Below, piece after piece: positions 6,604 to 14,054 of a DNA stretch of 28,321 nt. Under the pieces are notes generated by a model. That model saw only the letters and a program-made list of their open reading frames with translations, was not told where the DNA came from and did not search any database. The position numbers were made by a program, and so were the translations under genes. Numbering within the stretch: position 1 is the first letter of the stretch; every line of letters starts with the position of its first letter. This DNA comes from an uncultured Clostridia bacterium (GTDB taxonomy: Bacteria > Bacillota > Clostridia > Christensenellales > Aristaeellaceae), in NCBI GenBank assembly GCA_937874275.1, contig CALNAU010000035.1, forward strand, positions 1 through 28,321. The letters are read 5' to 3'.

Positions 6604-8340
6604 TCAGTTGCCGCCTTCCACCAGGAGGGAGGATGCCTCCGGGCTGGTGGTGGGCGCCGGGGTCATCGGCACATCTTCCGTCACGGTCAGGGGGCCGGCG
6701 GTCGGCTGGGCTGCTGCCTGGGCATCTGCCTGCGCCTGGGCGTACAGGTGCTCCAGCGTCTGCTTGGTGGCGTTGCCGCCGCCGCGCAGGCTGTTGGCCC
6801 GCTGGTAGGCGCGCACGGCGTCGCGCGTTCCCTCGCGGTACTGACCGGTCACCGTGCCCTGGTAGAGACCCAGCTCCTTCAGGCGGCTCTGCAGCCAGAA
6901 CACATCCTCGCCCTCGCTGCCAATCTTCAGCTCGCGCAGCTCGCTCTGCGGCGTGACCGCGCTGTTGTAGACGGGCGCCTGCGTGGGCTCCGGCGTGGCG
7001 TTGTGGATGCCCGCCCTCTCGTTGAAACTGCCGGGGCGGTGGGCATGCTTGAGCTCGGGGTCCAACAGCCCATCCTCGTGAATCCATACCTCCACGCCCT
7101 GGCCCAGGTTGTCGTAGATCCATTTGGCATCCTGTATCGTCAGGCGGATGCAGCCATGGCTGGCTGTCTTGCCCAGCCGGTTGACCGAGCGCATGTTGAT
7201 GCGCCGGTCGGAGCCATACAGGAAGGAGTGGAAGGCGATGCTGTTGTTGATTTTGGTCCAGTACTGGGCCAGGCCGCCGCCCCACGTGGGGAACTCGGCC
7301 CAGCGCGCGGTGCGGCCGCTGAGCGTCCAGGTGCCCACGTCGCTGGGGAAGCTGGGCGTACCGGTGGACGCGGTGAAAATCTTGTACAGGTCGGTGAACT
7401 CCTGGTTGGCATCCCGACGGAAAATCTTAATCAGCTGGTTGGCCACGTCCACCTCCACAAAGTAGGGGATGGGCGTGGGCTCGGGCGTGGGGCGGGGCGT
7501 GTTGTTGGGGTAGACCACATCGGCGGCGAACAGCGCAGCCCAGGTCTCCTCCCCCACAGAGCCGTCATCGGCCAGACCGTTTTGCTTCTGAAACTCCTTC
7601 ACCGCGGCCTGGGTGTGCTTGTAGTAGCCGCTGGTCACCTTGCGGTCGAAGTAGCCCAGGTACTCCAGCTGCCGCTGCACCGTCTCCACGCCCTTGCCCG
7701 TGCTGCCGTACTGCAGCTTGCCGGGGTAGGCTGTGTTGGGCGCCTGTGTCGGCGGCGGCACCGGGGTGGGCGTGGCCGCGGGATCGGGGGTGGGCATCAC
7801 GATGTCATCGCTGTACAGCCGCTGCTGGGTGGGCACATCCGCCCGGCCTGTGCTGTCCATGCCATTGTCCTTTTGAAAGTTGCTGATGGCTGCGGTGGTG
7901 CCGTCCAGGTAGCTGCCCGACACCTTGCCCCAGTAGTAGCCAAGCTCGCTCAGCCGCGTTTGCAGCGCCTTCACATCCTCGCCGCGGTCGCCCTTCTTGA
8001 GCGGGCGGTAGGCATCGCCGTAGATGATGTCCAGCGTCTCCAAGTCCGCGTTGCCGGTGGCCTTGAGGCCATACGCCTCCTGCACCGCTTTGACAGCGCG
8101 CTCGGTTTGCGCGTAATAGTTGCCGGTCACAGGGCCGTTATAGTACAACAGCTCCCGCAGACGGGTCTGCAGCGCCTTGACGTCATCGCCCCGGTCGTCT
8201 CTTTTGAGCGCCCGGGCTTCGCTGGTCACGATGACGGCATCCTGCGGGCCTTCCTCATCCAAAGGAATGGACTCCGCCAGGCCGGGCAACGCAAGCAGGG
8301 CCAGCAGCAGAACCAATACCACCAAAAAGCTTCGCTTCAT
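6604..8340 (-). CDS. Secreted L,D-transpeptidase with four peptidoglycan-binding domains
   Basis: 578 residues with a signal peptide (1-22, no lipobox). Three PG_binding_1 domains (about 42-107, 113-176, 205-271) are separated by a Pro/Thr linker (183-203). The YkuD catalytic domain (about 293-421) carries AFHSFLYG (369-376) and the active-site motif SHGCIRL with nucleophile Cys397. A fourth binding domain (about 466-533) and a Thr/Pro/Ala tail follow. YkuD enzymes form 3-3 cross-links or attach proteins to peptidoglycan through meso-diaminopimelate. Each binding domain has the family pattern G..G.DV..LQ..L..LGY. The start is an ATG after a GAGGAGAGGG site. It has its own promoter and terminator. 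A catalytic domain flanked on both sides by binding domains is less common than one at the C-terminus. Confidence 0.93.
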   Translation of the reverse strand: MKRSFLVVLVLLLALLALPGLAESIPLDEEGPQDAVIVTSEARALKRDDRGDDVKALQTRLRELLYYNGPVTGNYYAQTERAVKAVQEAYGLKATGNADLETLDIIYGDAYRPLKKGDRGEDVKALQTRLSELGYYWGKVSGSYLDGTTAAISNFQKDNGMDSTGRADVPTQQRLYSDDIVMPTPDPAATPTPVPPPTQAPNTAYPGKLQYGSTGKGVETVQRQLEYLGYFDRKVTSGYYKHTQAAVKEFQKQNGLADDGSVGEETWAALFAADVVYPNNTPRPTPEPTPIPYFVEVDVANQLIKIFRRDANQEFTDLYKIFTASTGTPSFPSDVGTWTLSGRTARWAEFPTWGGGLAQYWTKINNSIAFHSFLYGSDRRINMRSVNRLGKTASHGCIRLTIQDAKWIYDNLGQGVEVWIHEDGLLDPELKHAHRPGSFNERAGIHNATPEPTQAPVYNSAVTPQSELRELKIGSEGEDVFWLQSRLKELGLYQGTVTGQYREGTRDAVRAYQRANSLRGGGNATKQTLEHLYAQAQADAQAAAQPTAGPLTVTEDVPMTPAPTTSPEASSLLVEGGN

Positions 8341-8369
8341 GTAATCCCTCTCCTCTATGGTCGGCCCTT

Positions 8370-8398
8370 AGTGTAATAGTTTCGACACACATTTGCAA
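8370..8398 (-). promoter_or_regulatory. Promoter of the L,D-transpeptidase gene
   Basis: Minus strand: TTGCAA (8393-8398), 17-base spacer, TACACT (8370-8375). The start codon follows 30 bases downstream. Confidence 0.55.
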
Positions 8399-8407
8399 GG
8401 TATTATC

Positions 8408-8423
8408 ATGTAAAGTTTTACAT
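8408..8423. promoter_or_regulatory. Candidate operator palindrome ATGTAAA-N2-TTTACAT
   Basis: A perfect 7-2-7 inverted repeat lies 10 bases upstream of the transpeptidase -35 box and away from the neighbouring terminator. Its size and position suit a dimeric regulator. No regulator gene is adjacent, so its use is inferred. Confidence 0.4.
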
Positions 8424-8442
8424 TTCTTCATAAGATATCATG

Positions 8443-8471
8443 AAAAACCTCCCGCATGTCGGCGGGAGGTT
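8443..8471 (-). terminator. Intrinsic terminator after the FAD dehydrogenase gene
   Basis: A 10-bp inverted repeat (8446-8455 with 8462-8471, arm AACCTCCCGC, 6-base loop) ends on the minus strand in a run of five T (8443-8447). Confidence 0.9.
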
Positions 8472-8509
8472 CGCAGGGGGCGATGATTGGGCTTCGTTAC
8501 TCTCCGTGT

Positions 8510-9922
8510 TCAGGCTTCTTTTTCCTCCGCAGCCAGCTTCTTTCCGCACAGCACGCCCATCATGGAGGCCATCATCAACCCGCGCGTCCAGCCGCTGGAG
8601 TCGCCCAGGGCGTAAAAGTTGCGGATGTTGGTGTTGAGCTTGTCATCCATCTTGACGCGGTTGGAGTAAAACTTGAGCTCCGGCGAATACAGCAGCGTCT
8701 CCCTGGCGGCGAAGCCCGGCACCACCTCATCCATGGCGTGGATGAAGTTGACGATGTTGGTCATCGCGCGGTAGGGCATGGCGGCGGTAATATCCCCCGC
8801 CACGGCGTCGGGCAAGGTGGGGCGCACGTTGGTGCGCAGCAGCTCCTTCTCCCAGGTGCGCTTGCCGTCCAGAATGTCGCCGAAGCGCTGCACCAGAATC
8901 TGCCCGTTGGCCAGCATGTTGGTCAGCTCGCCAATCTTCTGCGCGTAGGCAATGGGCTGGTTGAAGGGGTAGTTGAAGTTGTGGGAGCTGAGGATGGACA
9001 GGTTGGTGTTCTCGGACTTCCTGTCCTTATAGCTGTGGCCGTTGACCACAGCCAGGTCATTGTCGTAGTTTTCCTGGCTGACAAAGCCGCCCGGGTTCTG
9101 GCAGAAGGTGCGCACCCTGTCGCGGAACGGCCTGGGGTAGCCAACCAGCTTGCTCTCGTACAGCGCCTCGTTGACCTCCTCCATCACCTCGTTGCGCACC
9201 TCCACCCGCACGCCGATATCCACGGTGCCGGGCTGGTGGGCAATGTGGTGCTCCTCGCAGATTTTCTCCAACCAGTCCGCGCCGCGCCGGCCGGTGGCCA
9301 CCACGGTGGTATCGGCCAGGATTTCCATTTCGCCGCCGCCCACAGCCTCCTCCACCAGCACGCCCAGGCAGGCGCCATCCTCCAGCAGCAGGTTGGTGCA
9401 GCTGTGGCAGAAGAGTATCTCCACCCCATGCTCGGTCAGGTATTGCTGGATGGCGCCATAGATGTCCTGCGCCTTCTCGGTGCCCATGTGGCGGATGGGG
9501 CAATCCACCAATTTGAGGCCCGCGCGGATGGCACGGGTGCGGATGTCCTTGATTTTATCCGTGGCTTCCAGCCCCTCCACGTGGTGGTCGGCGCCGAAGT
9601 CCAGGTAAATGGCATCCGTATAATCAATCATTTCCTGCGCGAATTTCTCACCAATCAGCTCGGGCAGCTGGCCGCCCACCTCGTGGGAAAGCGACAGCTT
9701 GCCGTCCGAAAAGGCGCCCGCGCCCGAAAAGCCCGTGGTGATGTGGCAGTAGGGCTTGCAGTTGATGCAGCGCCCGGTTTTTCCCTTGGGGCAGCGCCGC
9801 CGCTCAATGGGCGAGCCCTTTTCCACCATGACAATACGCTTCTTGCTGCCGCGGCGCAGCAGCTCCAACGCGGTAAAAATGCCAGCCGGGCCGGCACCGA
9901 TGATGACTAAATCACAGCGCAT
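8510..9922 (-). CDS. FAD-dependent dehydrogenase (COG2509-like)
   Basis: 470 residues. The N-terminus is a Rossmann dinucleotide-binding motif, IIGAGPAGIFTALEL (7-21), followed by an acidic strand end (VMVEKG). Then comes a cysteine cluster C44-x7-C52-x2-C55-x3-C59, and TTGFSGAGAFSDGKLSLS. Near the C-terminus FYALGDSSGWTRGLMMASMMG is the second FAD contact. The family is widespread in Clostridia and is thought to be flavin oxidoreductases of unknown substrate; the cysteines could hold a metal or Fe-S centre, which is inference. GGAGG lies 7 bases before the ATG. It forms a single-gene unit with its own promoter and terminator, divergent from rluF. Confidence 0.88.
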   Translation of the reverse strand: MRCDLVIIGAGPAGIFTALELLRRGSKKRIVMVEKGSPIERRRCPKGKTGRCINCKPYCHITTGFSGAGAFSDGKLSLSHEVGGQLPELIGEKFAQEMIDYTDAIYLDFGADHHVEGLEATDKIKDIRTRAIRAGLKLVDCPIRHMGTEKAQDIYGAIQQYLTEHGVEILFCHSCTNLLLEDGACLGVLVEEAVGGGEMEILADTTVVATGRRGADWLEKICEEHHIAHQPGTVDIGVRVEVRNEVMEEVNEALYESKLVGYPRPFRDRVRTFCQNPGGFVSQENYDNDLAVVNGHSYKDRKSENTNLSILSSHNFNYPFNQPIAYAQKIGELTNMLANGQILVQRFGDILDGKRTWEKELLRTNVRPTLPDAVAGDITAAMPYRAMTNIVNFIHAMDEVVPGFAARETLLYSPELKFYSNRVKMDDKLNTNIRNFYALGDSSGWTRGLMMASMMGVLCGKKLAAEEKEA

Positions 9923-9960
9923 GAATATTCCTCCGATTTGTATCTGCCTGATACTTGGTC

Positions 9961-9989
9961 ATTCTAAGCGAGTGCCCGCCGGAAGTCAA
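9961..9989 (-). promoter_or_regulatory. Promoter of the FAD dehydrogenase gene
   Basis: Minus strand: TTGACT (9984-9989), 17-base spacer, TAGAAT (9961-9966). About 38 bases before the ATG. Confidence 0.75.
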
Positions 9990-10033
9990 CAACGCGCCGC
10001 CCGGCAGGGCGAGAGGACGCGCCGCCACGATGG

Positions 10034-10062
10034 TTCCCAGGCCTGCCCGGGTGTGGTAGAAT
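10034..10062 (+). promoter_or_regulatory. Promoter of the rluF-like gene
   Basis: TTCCCA (10034-10039), 17-base spacer and TAGAAT (10057-10062) preceded by TGG, an extended -10. The start codon is 37 bases downstream. Confidence 0.6.
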
Positions 10063-10099
10063 CAGGTACGCATATCGATACACACGGAGGAACCCGGGA

Positions 10100-10834
10100 T
10101 TGACTTTTGATGACAAGCGGCTTAACAAATACCTGGCGGACAACGGCTTTTGCTCCCGCCGGGAGGCCGACAGGCTGATTGAGGCGGGCAAGGTGACGGT
10201 TGACGGGCGCGTGGCCGCCATTGGCGAGCGGGTGGGGCCCGGCGCGCGCGTGATGGTGGGCAAGCAGCCCATCGGCGCCACGGGCGATACCGTGTACCTG
10301 GCCTTCAACAAGCCGGTGGGCCTGGTATCAACCACCGACCCGCGCGAACCCGACAACATCGTCAGCTACATCAACTACCCGACCCGCATCTACCCCATCG
10401 GCCGCCTGGACAAGGACAGCGAGGGGCTGATTTTGCTGACCAGCGACGGCAATATCGTCAACCGCATCCTGCGCGCCGAAGGGCGGCACGAGAAGGAATA
10501 CGAGGTGACCGTCGACCGCCCCGTCACGCCGGACTTTCTGGACCGGATGAGCAAGGGCGTGCCGGTGCTCAACCAGGTCACGCTGCCGTGCCGGGTGCGC
10601 AAGACGGGCACCAACTCCTTCAACATCATTCTGGTGCAGGGGCTCAACCGCCAGATTCGCCGCATGTGCGAGTACCTGGGCTACCGCGTCACTCACCTGC
10701 GCCGCATCCGCATCATGAACATCCTGCTGGGCCGCATGCGGCCGGGCACCAGCCGGTCGCTGACCAAAGGCGAGCTGGACACCCTGCACAGGACCCTGAA
10801 TGAGACATCCCCGCGCGGCGGCAACAGGCGCTGA
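10100..10834 (+). CDS. rluF: 23S rRNA pseudouridine synthase, RluF-like
   Basis: 244 residues with a TTG start, chosen because GGAGG lies 9 bases upstream and the next in-frame starts would cut the S4 domain. An S4 RNA-binding domain (about 5-52: RLNKYLADNGFCSRREADRL) is followed by the RsuA/RluB/RluF catalytic domain with GRLDKDSEGL, where D104 is the nucleophile that isomerises uridine. NRQIRRMCEYLGY and RIRIMNILLG are the closing family motifs. NIVSYINYPTRIYPIGRLD and VTHLRRIRIMN resemble RluF (which modifies 23S U2604 in E. coli) more than RluB; the exact target is inferred. First plus-strand gene of the RluF-Gfo/Idh pair. Confidence 0.88.
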   Translation: MTFDDKRLNKYLADNGFCSRREADRLIEAGKVTVDGRVAAIGERVGPGARVMVGKQPIGATGDTVYLAFNKPVGLVSTTDPREPDNIVSYINYPTRIYPIGRLDKDSEGLILLTSDGNIVNRILRAEGRHEKEYEVTVDRPVTPDFLDRMSKGVPVLNQVTLPCRVRKTGTNSFNIILVQGLNRQIRRMCEYLGYRVTHLRRIRIMNILLGRMRPGTSRSLTKGELDTLHRTLNETSPRGGNRR

Positions 10835-10839
10835 CCCCT

Positions 10840-10859
10840 GCACCCGCAGTGGCGGGTGC
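10840..10859 (+). other. Hairpin between rluF and the oxidoreductase gene
   Basis: An 8-bp inverted repeat GCACCCGC/GCGGGTGC with a 4-base loop starts six bases after the rluF stop. No T-run follows, so it is not a standard terminator; it could shape the mRNA end or partly stop transcription. Confidence 0.45.
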
Positions 10860-10898
10860 GCTGCACCGATCGCTACAACAACAAGGGAGGACATCCAG

Positions 10899-11975
10899 AT
10901 GGTACAAAAAGCTGACGGCATGAACTACGCGCCCAAGGGCAAGACCGCGCCGGTGGTCAAACCCGGGGAATTTGCCATCGCCGCCGCGGCGCTGGATCAC
11001 GGCCACATCTACGGCATGTGCAACGGGCTGACCGAGGCCGGTGCGCAGCTGAAGTATGTGTGGGACCCGGACCCGGCCAAGGTGGCCGCCTTTCAGAAAG
11101 TATTCCCCCAGGCGCAGGCCGCGCGCAGCCTGGACGAGGTGCTGGGCGACCCCGCCATCAAGCTGGTGGCCTCGGCCGCGGTACCCTTCAAACGCTGCGG
11201 GCTGGGCATGCAGGTGATGGACGCGGGCAAGGACTACTTCACCGATAAGGCGCCCATGACCACCCTGGCCCAGCTGGCCGACGCCAGGCAGAAAGTGCAG
11301 CAGACCGGGCGCAAGTACATGGTGTATTACTCCGAGCGCCTGCACGTGGAAAGCGCGGTGTACGCTGGCGAGTTGATTCAAAAGGGCGCCATTGGCCGGG
11401 TGGTGCAGGTACTGGGGCTGGGCCCGCACCGGCTGAACGCGCCCTCCCGTCCCGCCTGGTTCTTTGAAAAGGAGGCCACCGGCGGCATCCTGTGCGACAT
11501 TGGCAGCCATCAGATTGAGCAGTTCCTCTATTTCTCCGGCGCCAAGGACGCCACCGTCACCCTGGCCCGCACCGCCAACCACAACCACCCGGAACACCCC
11601 CAGCTGGAGGACTTTGGCGAGTGCGCGCTGGTGGCCGACAACGGCGCGTCCGACTACTTCCGCGTGGACTGGCTCACGCCTGATGGGCTGAGCACCTGGG
11701 GCGATGGCCGCGCGGTCATCCTGGGCACCGAAGGCTACATCGAGCTGCGCAAATATGTGGACGTGGCGCGCGATAAGGCAGGCGATCACCTGTTCCTGGT
11801 AGACATAAAGGGCGAGCACTACATGCCCCTCGCCGGCCAGGTGGGCTTCCCCTACTTTGGCCAGCTGATCCTCGACTGCCTGCACCGCACTGAAAACGCC
11901 ATGACCCAAGCCCATGCCTTCAAGGCGGCAGAGCTTTGCCTGAAGGCGCAGGAACTGGCCGACAGCGTCCGGTAG
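10899..11975 (+). CDS. Gfo/Idh/MocA family NAD(P)-dependent oxidoreductase
   Basis: 358 residues. The start is an ATG with AAGGGAGG about 8 bases upstream, and not the more upstream ATG that would overlap rluF. An N-terminal Rossmann domain (about 24-140) has the DKAP motif with the usual catalytic lysine (K117, equivalent to the EKP lysine). The C-terminal sandwich domain has GGILCDIGSHQIEQ, where D200 and H204 match the conserved active-site Asp and His. The family oxidises or reduces hydroxyls of sugars, inositols and related compounds; the substrate is not evident. The first 20 residues precede the Rossmann strand and are slightly longer than usual. It lies 64 bases after rluF and may share its transcript. 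Confidence 0.88.
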   Translation: MVQKADGMNYAPKGKTAPVVKPGEFAIAAAALDHGHIYGMCNGLTEAGAQLKYVWDPDPAKVAAFQKVFPQAQAARSLDEVLGDPAIKLVASAAVPFKRCGLGMQVMDAGKDYFTDKAPMTTLAQLADARQKVQQTGRKYMVYYSERLHVESAVYAGELIQKGAIGRVVQVLGLGPHRLNAPSRPAWFFEKEATGGILCDIGSHQIEQFLYFSGAKDATVTLARTANHNHPEHPQLEDFGECALVADNGASDYFRVDWLTPDGLSTWGDGRAVILGTEGYIELRKYVDVARDKAGDHLFLVDIKGEHYMPLAGQVGFPYFGQLILDCLHRTENAMTQAHAFKAAELCLKAQELADSVR

Positions 11976-12048
11976 ACAAAACGGTTGCCCAAAGGGATGC
12001 GCGGCGCGGACAAACGCCGCCTATATGCCGTCTCTCGCCCGCTTCGCC

Positions 12049-12078
12049 TTGACAAACGGAGGCCTTTCCCCCCACAAT
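12049..12078 (+). promoter_or_regulatory. Probable promoter of pyk
   Basis: TTGACA (12049-12054), an 18-base spacer and CACAAT (12073-12078). The -35 is perfect and the -10 is weaker. The pyk ATG is 65 bases downstream. A GC-only stem GCGGCG/CGCCGC (12001-12006 with 12015-12020) lies upstream and has no T-run. Confidence 0.5.
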
Positions 12079-12143
12079 GATAGAGTGGGTAATGTTTGTT
12101 TGCCCCAATCTCACCGGCGTCAGGCCGGGAAAGGTCGTTATGT

Positions 12144-13568
12144 ATGAGAAAAACCAAGATTGTCTGCACGCTGGGCCCGGCATCCAACACCTATGACACC
12201 ATCAAGGCGCTCGCCCTGGCAGGCATGAATGTGGCACGCTTCAATTTTTCACACGGCACGCAGGACAGCCACCTGGAGACCTTCCGCATCGTCAGCCGCG
12301 TACGCAACGAGCTGCACCTGCCCATCTCCACGCTGCTGGACACCCGCGGCCCGGAAATCCGCCTGAAAACATTTGAAAACGGCCCCATCACCCTCAACAT
12401 CGGCGACCCCTTTACCCTGACCACGCGCGATGTGCCGGGCGACCAAGGCATCGTGTCCATCACCTATGACGGCCTGCCCCACGACCTGCAGGACCAGACC
12501 CGCATTTTGATTGATGATGGCCTGGTGGAGCTGCAGGTGGAAAGCAAGACCGATACCGATATCATGACCCGCGTGGTATCCGGCGGGCAAGTCAGCAGCC
12601 GCAAGGGCGTCAACGTGCCGGGCGTGCGCTTCTCCATGCCCTACATCAGCGAGTCTGACCGGGCGGACATCCTGTTTGGCATCCGCACCGGCTTTGACTA
12701 TGTGGCCGCCTCCTTTGTGCGCGGCAAGGAGGATGTGGAGACCATCCGCCGGCTACTGGACGAAAACGGCGGCAAGCATGTGCGCATCATCGCCAAGATT
12801 GAAAACGCCGACGGCGTCGCCCACATTGATGAAATCACCGCCGCCTCCGACGCCGTGATGATTGCCCGCGGCGACATGGGGGTGGAGATTCCCTTTGAGG
12901 AGATTCCCATCATCCAGAAACGCATCATCAAGGCGGCCTCCATGGCCGGGCGGCAGGTCATCACCGCCACCCAGATGCTGGAGAGCATGGTGAACCACCC
13001 GCGACCCACCCGCGCCGAAATCACCGACGTGGCCAACGCCATCTATGACGGCACCAGCGCCACCATGCTGTCGGGCGAGACCGCCAGCGGCAAATACCCG
13101 GTGGAGGCGGTGCTCACCATGTCGCGTATCGCCGAGCGGGCCGAGAACGACATCCACTACCGCAAGCGCTTTTTTGAGCGCAGCGTGGATGAGGTCAACG
13201 CCACCATCACCGACGCGATTTCCCACGCCACCTGCCTGATCGCGCTCAACATGCATGCGGCCGCCATCATCACCGTCACCAAGTCCGGCACCACGGCCAA
13301 GATGATCAGCCGCTTCCGCCCGGATATGCCCATCATCGCCTGCACGCCGGAGGCCTCCACCTACAGGCAGCTGAGCCTCAGCTGGGGCGTCACCCCCATC
13401 ATCATCGCCGAGGAGCGGGTGACCGACGTGCTGTTTGAGCAGGCGGTCAGCGCCTCCCTGGATACCGGCCTCATCAAGCCGGGCGACCTGGTGGCCCTCA
13501 CGGCGGGTGTACCGCTCACCGTCAGCGGCACCACCAACCTCATCAAGGTGCTCACCGTGCCTGCGTGA
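12144..13568 (+). CDS. pyk: Pyruvate kinase
   Basis: 474 residues. It transfers phosphate from phosphoenolpyruvate to ADP in the last step of glycolysis. It starts MRKTKIVCTLGPASN, with substrate-binding R32 and NFSHG (34-38), the DTRGPEIR entry to the B domain, the signature IIAKIENADGV (K218, E220) and MIARGDMGVE (239-248). The conserved ATQMLESM and ATMLSGETASGKYPVEAV segments are present, as is the C-terminal allosteric domain. It lacks the extra phosphohistidine domain of Bacillus pyruvate kinase. The ATG at 12144 has AAAGG nine bases upstream; a longer in-frame start at 12096 has no such site and adds non-conserved residues. Transcribed alone, toward the importer operon. Confidence 0.97.
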   Translation: MRKTKIVCTLGPASNTYDTIKALALAGMNVARFNFSHGTQDSHLETFRIVSRVRNELHLPISTLLDTRGPEIRLKTFENGPITLNIGDPFTLTTRDVPGDQGIVSITYDGLPHDLQDQTRILIDDGLVELQVESKTDTDIMTRVVSGGQVSSRKGVNVPGVRFSMPYISESDRADILFGIRTGFDYVAASFVRGKEDVETIRRLLDENGGKHVRIIAKIENADGVAHIDEITAASDAVMIARGDMGVEIPFEEIPIIQKRIIKAASMAGRQVITATQMLESMVNHPRPTRAEITDVANAIYDGTSATMLSGETASGKYPVEAVLTMSRIAERAENDIHYRKRFFERSVDEVNATITDAISHATCLIALNMHAAAIITVTKSGTTAKMISRFRPDMPIIACTPEASTYRQLSLSWGVTPIIIAEERVTDVLFEQAVSASLDTGLIKPGDLVALTAGVPLTVSGTTNLIKVLTVPA

Positions 13569-13672
13569 GCAGGCGCTGGTGGAGCCAAATCCCTTGGACA
13601 TGGCCGAGGCCATAAGCCGTTTGACGGCCACCACGACACCCTGCAAGATATAATACTGTCACATATTTCCTG

Positions 13673-13697
13673 CCGCCGGACATCCGGCGGTGTTTTT
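13673..13697 (+). terminator. Intrinsic terminator after pyk
   Basis: A 7-bp GC stem CCGCCGG/CCGGCGG (13673-13679 with 13684-13690) with loop ACAT is followed by TGTTTTT. It lies about 105 bases after the pyk stop. Confidence 0.85.
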
Positions 13698-13704
13698 ATG
13701 GACG

Positions 13705-13724
13705 GACGAAAGATACTTTTCGTC
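13705..13724. repeat. Short inverted repeat GACGAAA-N6-TTTCGTC
   Basis: A perfect 7-bp inverted repeat with a 6-base loop lies between the pyk terminator and the tRNA-like fragment. It is the first of several dyads in this gap. Function unknown. Confidence 0.5.
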
Positions 13725-13757
13725 GGCACCCATCGGCCCCCTTTGCCCCCTTCAAGA

Positions 13758-13800
13758 TTTGGCAGCGCGTTTGGTTCGGGACCAAAAGGTCGCAGGTTCA
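13758..13800 (+). pseudogene. Internal fragment of a tRNA-Pro(CGG) gene
   Basis: The stretch reads like the middle of a bacterial proline tRNA: D-loop and D-stem end (TTTGGCAGCGCG), anticodon stem TTTGG (13770-13774) and CCAAA (13782-13786) around loop TTCGGGA with anticodon CGG (13777-13779), variable loop, 5' half of the T-stem GCAGG and TTCA of the T-loop. Both acceptor strands, the 5' D-stem and the 3' T-stem are missing, so it cannot be a working tRNA. Such pieces are often left by integration or recombination at tRNA genes. The match is from memory of tRNA-Pro sequence, not from a search. Confidence 0.6.
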
Positions 13801-13811
13801 TGATTTCACCG

Positions 13812-14054
13812 GCCCCCTATCCATTTCAACGTCCCTGATGCCCCTGATGTCCCTCACAAACAACGATTGACCGTGAATACCCTACAGAAAGAAAAGCAAT
13901 AATCTTTTCTTTCTGTAGGGTATTTCTTCCTTCAGGGGATTGATGTTATTGGCAAAGAGGGTTGAGGGACATCAGGGGCATCAGGGTCATCAACAACACA
14001 GGAGGGACATCAGAAACGGTTATCATACGGGGGCCGATGAAATGGATAGGGGGC
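13812..14054. repeat. Nested inverted-repeat element (243 bp), MITE-like
   Basis: Three perfect inverted repeats are nested around one centre. Outer arms are 17 bp (13812-13828 with 14038-14054), middle arms 24 bp (13833-13856 with 13963-13986), and inner arms 21 bp (13876-13896 with 13904-13924). There is no convincing ORF inside. The 6-base word GGTTCA stands on both sides (13795-13800 and 14061-14066) and could be a target duplication. The element lies between the convergent ends of pyk and the importer ATPase gene. This form is that of a non-autonomous palindromic element or a large structured RNA. Together with the tRNA fragment and terminator it fills the 506-base gap 13569-14074. Confidence 0.7.
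13876..13924. other. Perfect 21-bp hairpin with 7-base loop
   Basis: The inner arms 13876-13896 and 13904-13924 are exact complements around loop CAATAAT. Either strand would form a very stable stem; T-rich tails are weak on both sides (TATTTCTTCC on plus, TATTCAC on minus). It might act as a two-way transcription stop between convergent genes. Confidence 0.75.

Noticed and set aside
3500..9910. Very long open frames on the plus strand (for example about 5377-8376 and 8456-9910) opposite the foldase, decarboxylase, transpeptidase and FAD genes
   Set aside because: They are antisense shadows of well-recognised minus-strand genes. In G+C-rich DNA the opposite frame seldom hits a stop; the translations are low-complexity and match no family that I know.
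12001..12020. Terminator after the Gfo/Idh/MocA gene
   Set aside because: Only a 6-bp GC stem with no T-run; it is not enough to call.
13649..13654. Perfect TATAAT between pyk and its terminator
   Set aside because: No -35 at a usable distance (the nearest TTGACG is 22 bases away), and the terminator follows within 20 bases. A tiny RNA there is possible but unsupported.
13963..14013. CRISPR-like array from the repeated CATCAGGG words
   Set aside because: The units are 9 to 12 bases, nearly adjacent, without spacers of constant length, and there are no cas genes.
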